Source of the DNA: Halomonas sp. NO4
GTDB taxonomy: Bacteria > Pseudomonadota > Gammaproteobacteria > Pseudomonadales > Halomonadaceae
Reading direction: 5' to 3'
Assembly (NCBI RefSeq): GCF_010994375.1
Contig: NZ_WHMA01000006.1
Coordinates: 1 to 64,000, forward strand
Length of the DNA: 64,000 bases
Of the stretch, positions 26,144 to 32,961 are shown piece by piece. Positions within the stretch are counted from its first letter, which is position 1. Each line of letters opens with the position of its first letter. A program made the translations under genes and the position numbers. Below the pieces are notes generated by a model. That model saw only the letters and a program-made list of their open reading frames with translations. It was not told the DNA's origin and searched no databases.

Positions 26144-27352
26144 ATGATCACGGTTGTCGGTGGCGTCTACCAAGAACGTTGCGTGTCACCAAAATGGGAA
26201 GAGATCTATGGCTCCGCCGGACGTGCAGCCACTGCCTTGGCACGTATGCAGGCGAAGGTCGAACTGCATACCTATGCTGATCCGACTGTAGCGACAGTTA
26301 TCTCTCAACGAGGGGCGCTGGAAGGCTTCCAAGTGGTCGCCATTGATGTGCCAGAGAGCCCTGCTTTCTCCTATGTCCATGGCCTCTCTTCTCCCATTAT
26401 TCACAAGCCACACTGCCACCTACCGGCTATCGAAATCAGAGCTGAAAAAGTGGTGCGGTTCGGGATGATTGAAGGCGATGCCAAGGTTGAGGCGACGTAT
26501 GCGGTGTACGACCCGCAGAATGCTTTTAGGCCCCTTCCCTTTGGAGCCAATGGGTCGACAGCCAAGCACCTTGCCTTGATTCTCAACAGGCATGAGGCAG
26601 AGCTCTTCCTGGGCACCCATGGGAAGGCCCCTGAAGAGTTGGCTTTCGAAGTGGCCAAAGCGGAAGCTGCGGAGATTGTAGTAATCAAAATGGGCCCGAT
26701 GGGGGCCCTGGTGTACCACAATGGCGAGGTCAGTCAGGTACCTGCCTATCACTCCGAGCGAGTCCACAAGATTGGGTCCGGCGATACTTTCGTCGCCCAC
26801 TTCGCCTACGGCTGGTTGGACGCGGGGCTGTCGCCCCGTGACGCTGCCGATGCTGCCTCACGGGCCACTGCTTACTACTGCGAGAACCAGGGCTTCGTCA
26901 CGCCCCGCCGACTCAGCGAGTTTCGCCTTACCCCCCTGCACGTGTCGCCTCGATACCACCATGGCTATCGACCGAAAATCTACTTGGCCGGCCCGTTCTT
27001 TTCCTTGGCTCAGCTATGGCTAATTGAGGAAGCGCGCAACAGCTTCCTGGCGATGGGGCTACAGGTGTTCTCGCCTTACCACGACGTCGGTCACGGGTCG
27101 GCTGAGGATGTTGTAAAGAAGGATCTCGATGCCATTCACGATTGTGAGCTGATGTTTGCGGTGGGGGATGGACTAGACTCTGGCACGATCTTCGAAATTG
27201 GCTACGCTCGAGCCCTCAAGAAGCCCGTCGTCATGTATGTCGAGAACGAGTCAGAGGAGGACAAGAAGATGATGGAGGGCTCGAATTGTATTCTGAGCAA
27301 TGATTTCGTGACGGCCATCTACCGCATGGCCTGGGAGGCCATTTCCTTATGA
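26144..27352 (+). CDS. PfkB kinase-nucleoside 2-deoxyribosyltransferase fusion protein
   Basis: This is a 402-residue two-domain protein. Residues 1-265 are a PfkB/ribokinase-like sugar or nucleoside kinase, with KMGPMGALVY and the catalytic signature GSGDTF (211-216). Residues 278-402 are a nucleoside 2-deoxyribosyltransferase: YLAGPFF (280-286), an aspartate-rich LDAIHDCELMFAV, and D-SGTIFEIGYA with the catalytic glutamate at 351. The fusion suggests handling of a (deoxy)nucleoside whose base is removed, exchanged or modified. It starts 10 bases after the small GTSGSS gene and overlaps the QueC-like gene by ATGA. The frame extends upstream to 26096 but the ATG at 26144 starts MITVVGG, the expected first strand. 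Confidence 0.82.
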   Translation: MITVVGGVYQERCVSPKWEEIYGSAGRAATALARMQAKVELHTYADPTVATVISQRGALEGFQVVAIDVPESPAFSYVHGLSSPIIHKPHCHLPAIEIRAEKVVRFGMIEGDAKVEATYAVYDPQNAFRPLPFGANGSTAKHLALILNRHEAELFLGTHGKAPEELAFEVAKAEAAEIVVIKMGPMGALVYHNGEVSQVPAYHSERVHKIGSGDTFVAHFAYGWLDAGLSPRDAADAASRATAYYCENQGFVTPRRLSEFRLTPLHVSPRYHHGYRPKIYLAGPFFSLAQLWLIEEARNSFLAMGLQVFSPYHDVGHGSAEDVVKKDLDAIHDCELMFAVGDGLDSGTIFEIGYARALKKPVVMYVENESEEDKKMMEGSNCILSNDFVTAIYRMAWEAISL

Positions 27353-27954
27353 AGACTGCATTACTGCTATCTGGGGGCATGGACTCAGTGGCCCTGGCCT
27401 GGTGGAAACGTCCAGATATCGGTATTACACTCGACTATGGTCAACTAGCTGCCGAAGCTGAAATAACAGCGTCGCGTGCGGCCTGCAATCGACTGAAGAT
27501 CGACCACCATGTCGTGTCAATCGACTGTCGTGCGCTTGGCTCCGGCGACATGGCAGGCTCTCACCCCGATACGCATGCGCCCGCCAGTGACTGGTGGCCC
27601 TACCGCAACCAGTTGCTGGTCACTTTCGCGGCGATGAAGGTAATCAGTCTAGGTGTTGGCAAGCTGTATCTTGGTGCCGTCAAATCTGACGGTTCCCATC
27701 GCGATGGGACGCCCGAGTTCATTGAGGCGATCAGTCACCTGCTTGCATTGCAGGAAGGCGACATCACTGTGGAAGCGCCGGCCATCCATCTCAGCACAGC
27801 GGAGTTGGTGAGGACTGCCGGCGTTCCTCGCGATATGTTGGCTTGGGCGCACAGCTGCCATAAGGCAAACGTAACGTGTGGTCAGTGCAGAGGCTGCAAC
27901 AAGTACTTCGAGGTATGGCACGAGCTTGATCATGGCTTGGATGGATCTCGGTAG
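27349..27954 (+). CDS. QueC-like 7-cyano-7-deazaguanine synthase family protein
   Basis: This 201-residue protein has the PP-loop ATP pyrophosphatase motif SGGMDS (8-13) and a C-terminal zinc site C170, C177, C180, C183, both hallmarks of QueC. True QueC converts 7-carboxy-7-deazaguanine to preQ0 in queuosine synthesis. No queD, queE or folE genes are nearby, and the operon context (PfkB-NDT fusion, SagB-type nitroreductase) is not a queuosine operon. It more likely belongs to the QatC/Cap9-like class used in defence systems. Start and preceding stop overlap by ATGA. At 201 residues it is slightly shorter than housekeeping QueC. Confidence 0.85.
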   Translation: MKTALLLSGGMDSVALAWWKRPDIGITLDYGQLAAEAEITASRAACNRLKIDHHVVSIDCRALGSGDMAGSHPDTHAPASDWWPYRNQLLVTFAAMKVISLGVGKLYLGAVKSDGSHRDGTPEFIEAISHLLALQEGDITVEAPAIHLSTAELVRTAGVPRDMLAWAHSCHKANVTCGQCRGCNKYFEVWHELDHGLDGSR

Positions 27955-28636
27955 CCCACGACCTAAGCAGCAGCCGGACAGGTACACCCCGTTTGTCTGG
28001 CCAGACGGGCACTTTCGGTTGCTCACACCTCAGTGGGTTAGCCAAGAGGAGCTGGCCGACGGGTGTTCAGCGGAACGTCACGTGTTGCGCGTGTTGGCAC
28101 GGCGGCGGTCGAAGCGGACATTCAGTCGCTTGGACATGAGCGAACTGTCACAGCTGCTATGGCACTGTGCACGCACCCAGGCAACGTCGCCCTCTCCGCT
28201 GGGCTTTGAGCTCGAACAACGTCCAACGCCCTCGGGCGGGGCGATCCATCCGATCCACCTACTCGTCAAATTAGCGGGTGAACCTCAGTGGTGCAGGTAT
28301 GACTCCCGAGTTCACGCACTTGTCGACGTCGTCGGATCGGCCGATCTCCTGAGGGATCTGCTTGCTCACAGCGAATTTGTTCTGCCAGGGGCAGAAGCGA
28401 CCCGCATATTGTTAGTGGCGGAGCCGGGAAAGACTCAAGCGAAGTACGAGGATGCAGCTAGCGTCATCTGGCGTGATGCCGGAGCTCTGCTTGCCATCAT
28501 GGCAGTGGTCGCTGAGGCACTAGGCTCACACTTTTGCCCCCTTGGAATCACCGGAGAGCCTTGGGCGAGTCGACTGGCCCCGCCCGGCATCTTGGCTGGC
28601 GTCGGCATGGCGCTGATCGGAAACTCACCTGAGTGA
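27932..28636 (+). CDS. SagB/ThcOx-type nitroreductase family protein
   Basis: This is a protein of about 234 residues in the FMN-dependent nitroreductase superfamily. RRSKRTFSRLDMSELSQLLW, followed by RPTPSGGAIHPIHLLV, is the pattern of SagB-type oxidoreductases that dehydrogenate peptide azolines. A Gly-rich C-terminal helix region completes the fold. It overlaps the end of the QueC-like gene by 23 bases (another start is at 27941). A redox step on the QueC-derived base, or on a modified peptide, would fit. It ends 4 bases from the convergent glycosylase gene. Confidence 0.8.
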   Translation: MAWMDLGSPRPKQQPDRYTPFVWPDGHFRLLTPQWVSQEELADGCSAERHVLRVLARRRSKRTFSRLDMSELSQLLWHCARTQATSPSPLGFELEQRPTPSGGAIHPIHLLVKLAGEPQWCRYDSRVHALVDVVGSADLLRDLLAHSEFVLPGAEATRILLVAEPGKTQAKYEDAASVIWRDAGALLAIMAVVAEALGSHFCPLGITGEPWASRLAPPGILAGVGMALIGNSPE

Positions 28637-28640
28637 TGAC

Positions 28641-29411
28641 TCAGGCGGCTTTCAGTCCAGCATGGGAGAGCAAACCATGGACGACATTCGGCGCTGACAT
28701 CATCTGAATCCATATCAGTGCGTCGAGCTTCGAGGGGCGGACGTCGATGCCATGGCTCAAGGCAATGAATTGCTCCTCCAGCTGCAGGTAATGACGTTCG
28801 ACGGTGAGCCCTGGCGTGAAAAAACCAGCCAGCGCACCGGCCCGCAGGATGTGTATATCCAGAATGGCCACGTCGTCGGCACCCAGCCAGTTGCGGGCGA
28901 CCCAGGACGCAGTCTTGTAGCCCACCCCGGGAATGCAAAGCAGCCAGTCACGCAAGGCTCGTCCCGATTGTAGCGGAGCCTCCTGGGTCGCTAACTGGGT
29001 CATAGCGGCATGGAGGTAACGGGCCTTCCGATTGGCAAAACGATAACGTACCGACTTGCCCGAGACATTCAAAGGCGTTGACAGCCATTCCCGCAGCTGC
29101 AGCTCGTCCGGTACATTATCCTCGAACGCCCCAAGGTCACGCAGATGAGCGAATGCTGCCAGACCGACACTAGCAGGAATGCCATGACCTCCCAGTAGGC
29201 AAGCCCCGACCTCTTCCCGCAATGTTGTGCCTAGCTTGTAGTTGATGGGCTCAACCTCTTGCTCATTAGCCCACGCCTGGTAGGCCCAGTAGGCCGGTGA
29301 CGGGAAGGCCTCGATTGGCCCCCAGCTTACGCCTGGGAGCACCTCAATGCTCGCGTCCGGGAACTCCCGACGGTAGACTTGCGAATCGATGATCACCACT
29401 CCAGTCTGCAT
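28641..29411 (-). CDS. HhH-GPD DNA glycosylase, 8-oxoguanine glycosylase-like
   Basis: The 256-residue protein has a helix-hairpin-helix IPGVGYKTASWVARNWLG with the putative catalytic lysine K166, and the conserved aspartate D185 in ILDIHIL. This gives a Lys-Asp spacing of 19, as in OGG-type enzymes. OGG-like proteins excise damaged or modified guanines, and they recur beside QueC-like genes in some type IV CBASS loci. The ATG at 29411 overlaps the stop of the methylase gene (TGATG), so the two are co-translated. It faces the QueC operon tail to tail. Confidence 0.8.
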   Translation of the reverse strand: MQTGVVIIDSQVYRREFPDASIEVLPGVSWGPIEAFPSPAYWAYQAWANEQEVEPINYKLGTTLREEVGACLLGGHGIPASVGLAAFAHLRDLGAFEDNVPDELQLREWLSTPLNVSGKSVRYRFANRKARYLHAAMTQLATQEAPLQSGRALRDWLLCIPGVGYKTASWVARNWLGADDVAILDIHILRAGALAGFFTPGLTVERHYLQLEEQFIALSHGIDVRPSKLDALIWIQMMSAPNVVHGLLSHAGLKAA

Positions 29412-30091
29412 CACACAAGCTCCTGGGTGGAACCATAGGTTTCGGATATCCAGCGGACGAAACTACTGCGTTCAACCGGGTTCATCGAGCGGATGCGTTC
29501 GCGTAGACGCGCCTGCCGGCGAGCGATAGTTTGGCGCTCGCGGAAGGTATCGCCCAAGTACTGGGTGTCGTGGAGTTCGTTCGGGGCAGCGTAGTTCATC
29601 CAGACACACTCTTCCCTGACGTCTGTGTGGGTCTTAGCCGTGAATGAGACCTTCGTCCATCCTTGAAGTGTCTCGTTGTACAGGACATTATCATAGCCAG
29701 AGATCATCACCCTGCATGGGAAGGTCTTCAGCTTCTCCAGTAGGCACAGGTGCATAGCATCGTCGTACTCGAACCTATAGATCTTCGAACGTCGGCGAGT
29801 CTTTGTGACATACGGGGGATCAGCATAGACGAGCTCGTCGCCTGTGAAGGAGTAGTTTGCCAGGTAGACAATCGCGTCGGCCTGAATGAGGTCGCAGAAG
29901 TCGGCTAGTTTATGCTTATGCCACATAGCGTGGACATGCGGATCGATGTCGATACCAATGTTTCGAGCCGCTGGCTTTTTGTGGCGCATGACAGCGCCTG
30001 CGCCAAGGTGCGTCTCGATGTAGGTCTGATGCGGAGGCATCAGATTAATCAAGCGCTGGTAGCACTTGCCCTTTCCGCCTGGATATTTCAT
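29411..30091 (-). CDS. D12-class (Dam-like) adenine-specific DNA methyltransferase
   Basis: This 226-residue methylase has the N-terminal KYPGGKGK motif of the D12 class (SAM-binding), a GIDIDP strand, and the catalytic DPPY at 91-94 followed by VTKTRR. I place the start at the ATG at 30091, where the conserved first motif begins; the frame runs upstream to 30217. The D12 family makes N6-methyladenine in DNA, as Dam does. It is paired with a base glycosylase and no restriction nuclease is recognisable next to it. Either a protective mark or a modification of the QueC module's target is possible. Confidence 0.8.
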   Translation of the reverse strand: MKYPGGKGKCYQRLINLMPPHQTYIETHLGAGAVMRHKKPAARNIGIDIDPHVHAMWHKHKLADFCDLIQADAIVYLANYSFTGDELVYADPPYVTKTRRRSKIYRFEYDDAMHLCLLEKLKTFPCRVMISGYDNVLYNETLQGWTKVSFTAKTHTDVREECVWMNYAAPNELHDTQYLGDTFRERQTIARRQARLRERIRSMNPVERSSFVRWISETYGSTQELV

Positions 30092-30439
30092 GCGGACATC
30101 ATCGTCAGAAATGACGATGATGTCAAGGAGCGGTTCACCGATGATGTCTGCTCTTGGCCGGTTTGAGTTTGAGGCTTCCGCTTCTGGCCGAACCTGGCCA
30201 TCCGCCTGCGATCCCATCGCTTGACGGCGTTCATCGGGGGTGTAGGCTTAACCATGCAAGTGCCGCCCATGGCGGTCCGGTGGCCTCGACCGGCACCAAC
30301 CGAGGCACCCCGGTACCCAGGCGTTTCAAGGGTGCGCCGCTTGTCGGCACGCCACCTCCCAAGGCCTCGCGCAACCTGAGACGAGGCCGCCCGCCAGGGC
30401 TGGATGCAGCACTTCTTCCTCGGCACTGACGTGCCATCA

Positions 30440-30468
30440 CCCACCAGGGGATTCACATCCCCGGTGGG
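30440..30468. promoter_or_regulatory. GC-rich hairpin leader before the ICE backbone genes
   Basis: CCCACC(A)GGGG pairs with CCCCGGTGGG across an 8-base loop, 42 bases before the next start. It is the first of six similar intergenic hairpins in the backbone segment. The surrounding gap 30,092-30,509 holds no gene I can support. It must include the promoters for the methylase (minus) and the small protein (plus). Confidence 0.5.
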
Positions 30469-30509
30469 GAGAGTGTGTCCCCTGTGTGCATTACCACAGG
30501 AGGTTCACC

Positions 30510-30875
30510 ATGAAATCCTACGATATGTCGTCTCTGGCTCGTGACTACGGTTTTGTGGGCAAGGTCCGCATCAGCGAGCGGGTCATGGACGACTGCATGT
30601 ATCTCTCGGAGCACGTGGTGTCGGAGCATGGGGTCACCCCCATCGAACGATTCCAGCTGCTGCTGCAGCGCGTGGCCCAGCAGCTTTCCGGGTACCCGGC
30701 AGGGACCCAGGCGGTGCGGCTGACTCACCATCGTATCCCGCCCAGCGGGAACCCTCATCAGCCCCTGGCCCTCGAGCTCGAGGCCATCGTTGTGCAGAAA
30801 GACCGTCAGCACGGTGACTACCTGTTGGTGGCTCGCCACGATGAACTGAACCACGCGCTGCTCTTCGCCGCGTAA
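30510..30875 (+). CDS. ICE-associated hypothetical protein
   Basis: This 121-residue soluble protein of unknown function begins MKSYDMSSLARDYGFVG, with AGGAGG ideally spaced upstream; that site fixes the start at 30510. It is followed by the RadC-like gene in a run of backbone genes typical of PFGI-1-like integrative elements. No domain is recognised. Confidence 0.65.
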   Translation: MKSYDMSSLARDYGFVGKVRISERVMDDCMYLSEHVVSEHGVTPIERFQLLLQRVAQQLSGYPAGTQAVRLTHHRIPPSGNPHQPLALELEAIVVQKDRQHGDYLLVARHDELNHALLFAA

Positions 30876-30899
30876 GCCTTCCTCACTACCCACCCCGAC

Positions 30900-30917
30900 C
30901 GGGACATCGCTCCCGGA
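30900..30917. promoter_or_regulatory. Intergenic hairpin before radC-like gene
   Basis: CCGGGA-N6-TCCCGG forms a perfect 6-bp stem in the 77-base gap between two backbone genes. It is one of the recurrent leader hairpins of this segment. Confidence 0.45.
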
Positions 30918-30952
30918 GGGGGCGGTCTCGGTCATGTCCGGAGGTACTGGTC

Positions 30953-31492
30953 ATGACACTTTCCTCAGCAGCTGCCCTCCCGGCAGAGTCTCGCTACGCC
31001 TCTTCCAATGCGCCTCAGCTGTTCGTGCGCGACAGCGACGGCAACTATCTGGCGGCCCCCGATGATCGTGTCATCGATGCGGCGCGGCAGGTGGTGGAGC
31101 GTTCCGTCTCCAAGGGCATGAAGCTCAACACGCCCAACCGGGTGCGTGAGTTCCTGTGGCTCAAGCTGGCCCGCTACGACCATGAGGTGTTCGGTGCCAT
31201 CTTCCTGGACACCCAGCACCGCGTGATCGAGTTCAGCGAGCTGTTCCACGGCACGCTCGATTCCGCCTCGGTCTATCCGCGGGAGGTGGTGAAAGCGGCG
31301 CTGCACCACAACGCCGGCGCGGTGATCTTCACCCACAACCATCCCAGCGGGGAGCCCGATCCGAGCGACGCGGACCGACGCATCACCCAGCGTCTTCAGG
31401 AGGCGCTGGGTCTGATCGAGATTCGTGTGCTCGACCACATCGTGGTCGGCGGCTCGGACTCGGTCTCCTTCGCCGAGCGGGGCTATCTCTGA
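30953..31492 (+). CDS. radC: RadC-family JAB/MPN domain protein
   Basis: The 179-residue protein carries the complete JAMM metal site THNHPSGEPDPSDAD (H128, H130, S138, D141). It is the short form lacking the N-terminal helix-hairpin-helix of chromosomal RadC, as found on plasmids and integrative elements. Despite the name, a role in repair is not established. CCGGAGG precedes the ATG. Confidence 0.9.
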   Translation: MTLSSAAALPAESRYASSNAPQLFVRDSDGNYLAAPDDRVIDAARQVVERSVSKGMKLNTPNRVREFLWLKLARYDHEVFGAIFLDTQHRVIEFSELFHGTLDSASVYPREVVKAALHHNAGAVIFTHNHPSGEPDPSDADRRITQRLQEALGLIEIRVLDHIVVGGSDSVSFAERGYL

Positions 31493-31520
31493 TCCCTCGG
31501 CTCCTGCCCGAGGCTTCACG

Positions 31521-31549
31521 GACGGGTACCGGCACAGCCGGCCCCCGTC
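31521..31549. promoter_or_regulatory. Intergenic hairpin before DUF3275 gene
   Basis: GACGGG and CCCGTC form the outer stem, with an inner ACCGGCACAGCCGG hairpin. It lies 28 bases after radC, before the next ribosome binding site. It belongs to the recurrent leader hairpins of the segment. Confidence 0.45.
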
Positions 31550-31582
31550 CTTTCTCTTCGCATACTGCCGAACAGGAGTCTG

Positions 31583-32218
31583 ATGATGATCAAGCTCCCC
31601 GGGCGGCTTACCGTCCGCACCATTCATGGCCGCAACGGACCCTTCAACGTGGGGCGCCTGGCCACCTCTATTGGCGAATTCGTCATCAAGGACCCTCAGC
31701 TGGACCAGTTCAGCGAAGGTATGTTCGAGGGCGAGTTTCTGCTGCTCGAGATTCGTCCGGCGAGTTACTTCGCCGGTGGCCGGCTGGTCGTGGAGGTCCG
31801 CGCCAAGGTCGGCGAGATGCTGCTGACCGATGACGGCATGCTGGTGACCCAGCATGGCCCGCGCTTCGATTCCGCGGAGATGGACCCGCTGGAGGAGGAG
31901 GGGGCAGCACCTGCGTCTCCTATGCCGTCAGCGCAACCTGCACAGGCAGAGCCGTCGTCCCCTCAGGCGCCGGCTACGGCGCCTCAGGGCCCAGCTGGCG
32001 AGGCGCCGGCGCCAGGGCCGCAAGCCCCGGATACCCACGCCACTGGCCAGGAGGTCGATCCCGATGCCGAGCTCTTCGGGTTGCTGTGGCCCCTGGGGCA
32101 GAGCGTCAAGCTCGATCCCACCGTGGATCGGGTTCTGTTCCGCCGTCAGGTGAGTCGACTGAAGGAGTTGGGTTACCGATTCCAGGCGCCGACCCAGACC
32201 TGGCAAGCCGCTGCCTGA
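31583..32218 (+). CDS. DUF3275 family protein
   Basis: This 211-residue protein has an N-terminal domain (IKLPGRLTVRTIHGRNGPFNVGRL ... FEGEFLLLEIRPAS) of DUF3275, a family I know from integrative conjugative elements. The middle is a Pro/Ala/Gln-rich linker (about residues 110-155), and the C-terminus is a short helical domain. AGGAG lies upstream of two adjacent ATGs (31583 and 31586), so the exact start is uncertain by one codon. The function is unknown. Confidence 0.85.
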   Translation: MMIKLPGRLTVRTIHGRNGPFNVGRLATSIGEFVIKDPQLDQFSEGMFEGEFLLLEIRPASYFAGGRLVVEVRAKVGEMLLTDDGMLVTQHGPRFDSAEMDPLEEEGAAPASPMPSAQPAQAEPSSPQAPATAPQGPAGEAPAPGPQAPDTHATGQEVDPDAELFGLLWPLGQSVKLDPTVDRVLFRRQVSRLKELGYRFQAPTQTWQAAA

Positions 32219-32234
32219 GGCAGCCACTCCCCAC

Positions 32235-32270
32235 CGGGGCATCTCGATGCCCTGGGCTCGGGATGCCCCA
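32235..32270. promoter_or_regulatory. Intergenic hairpin before a backbone hypothetical
   Basis: GGGGCATC and GATGCCCC pair perfectly at the ends; a competing inner GGGCAT/ATGCCC stem shares the left arm, so two structures are mutually exclusive. It sits 17 bases after the DUF3275 stop. Confidence 0.45.
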
Positions 32271-32299
32271 TCGATCTTCGTTAACCGATGGAGGCCATC

Positions 32300-32893
32300 A
32301 TGCCCGAGCTCTACACCCTCGATGAGTGCCTGGACCTGTACGCCGATGCGTTCTGCATTGGCCGGCAGCGCGAGTGCCTGTTCCTCTCCCTGTGGGGACG
32401 GGATACGGCGCTCCAGGAGCTGCTGGCCCGGCTGACGCTGCCAACGGCAGATAACGGCCTGGATACCCTGCATCTCTGCCAGGGCGACACGCGCCACGCC
32501 ATGGTCTTTGGCGACATGGACCGCTACTCCCGGCGCTCCGCCCGGCTGCGCCAGACTCGCTTCGGCACCCTGGTGCACGTGTGGATCTTCGATCAGCGCT
32601 GCATCACGCCGGATCGAGCCAACCTGCACAGCATCGCCCTGCTCGATGACGAGGGGGGCAACTGCCCGGTGGATGACCAGCTGTGGCCTCGCGTGCGGGA
32701 GCTCTGCCCGCTGCCCCTGCTGGATCACTGGCGGGCGCCGGTGATGACGCTGCTGCATGCCCAGCATGCGGTGCTGCCGGCCCAGTTCTCGCAGGGGCCG
32801 ATTCAGGCCTGGGAGATCTCCCTCGATGAGAGCGACCTGGCCCCGCGCCTCAGCGGCATGATCCGCGCTGGTGTGCTCACTTCCGAGCCTTGA
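32300..32893 (+). CDS. ICE-associated hypothetical protein
   Basis: This 197-residue protein of unknown function begins MPELYTLDECLDLY. I prefer the ATG at 32300 because GGAGG lies 6 bases upstream; an ATG at 32288 would place that site inside the gene. No signal peptide or membrane segment is evident. The position between DUF3275 and DUF6094 genes is typical of PFGI-1-like backbones. Confidence 0.65.
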   Translation: MPELYTLDECLDLYADAFCIGRQRECLFLSLWGRDTALQELLARLTLPTADNGLDTLHLCQGDTRHAMVFGDMDRYSRRSARLRQTRFGTLVHVWIFDQRCITPDRANLHSIALLDDEGGNCPVDDQLWPRVRELCPLPLLDHWRAPVMTLLHAQHAVLPAQFSQGPIQAWEISLDESDLAPRLSGMIRAGVLTSEP

Positions 32894-32912
32894 GCTCTCG
32901 CTCCACCCCGGT

Positions 32913-32929
32913 GCGGCCGTCCTGGCCGC
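32913..32929. promoter_or_regulatory. Intergenic hairpin before DUF6094 gene
   Basis: GCGGCC-N5-GGCCGC is a perfect 6-bp stem in the 68-base gap, 33 bases before the next start. It is the fifth of the leader hairpins. Confidence 0.45.
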
Positions 32930-32961
32930 GCCTACCATACCCAACCGACAGGAGGTGTCGC

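Noticed and set aside
25804..28636. Reading the QueC cluster as a queuosine or preQ0 biosynthesis operon
   Set aside because: No queD, queE, queF or folE gene is adjacent, and the PfkB-NDT fusion and SagB-type nitroreductase are not part of that pathway.
25804..30091. Calling the cluster a type IV CBASS or Qat system
   Set aside because: No CD-NTase, TGT-like, TatD-like or Qat ATPase gene can be seen in the neighbourhood; only the QueC-like and OGG-like parts are shared.
30154..30429. Plus-strand frame of 91 codons upstream of the ICE backbone genes
   Set aside because: Pro/Arg/Gly-rich with no recognisable motif and overlapping the methylase's upstream frame; more likely non-coding.
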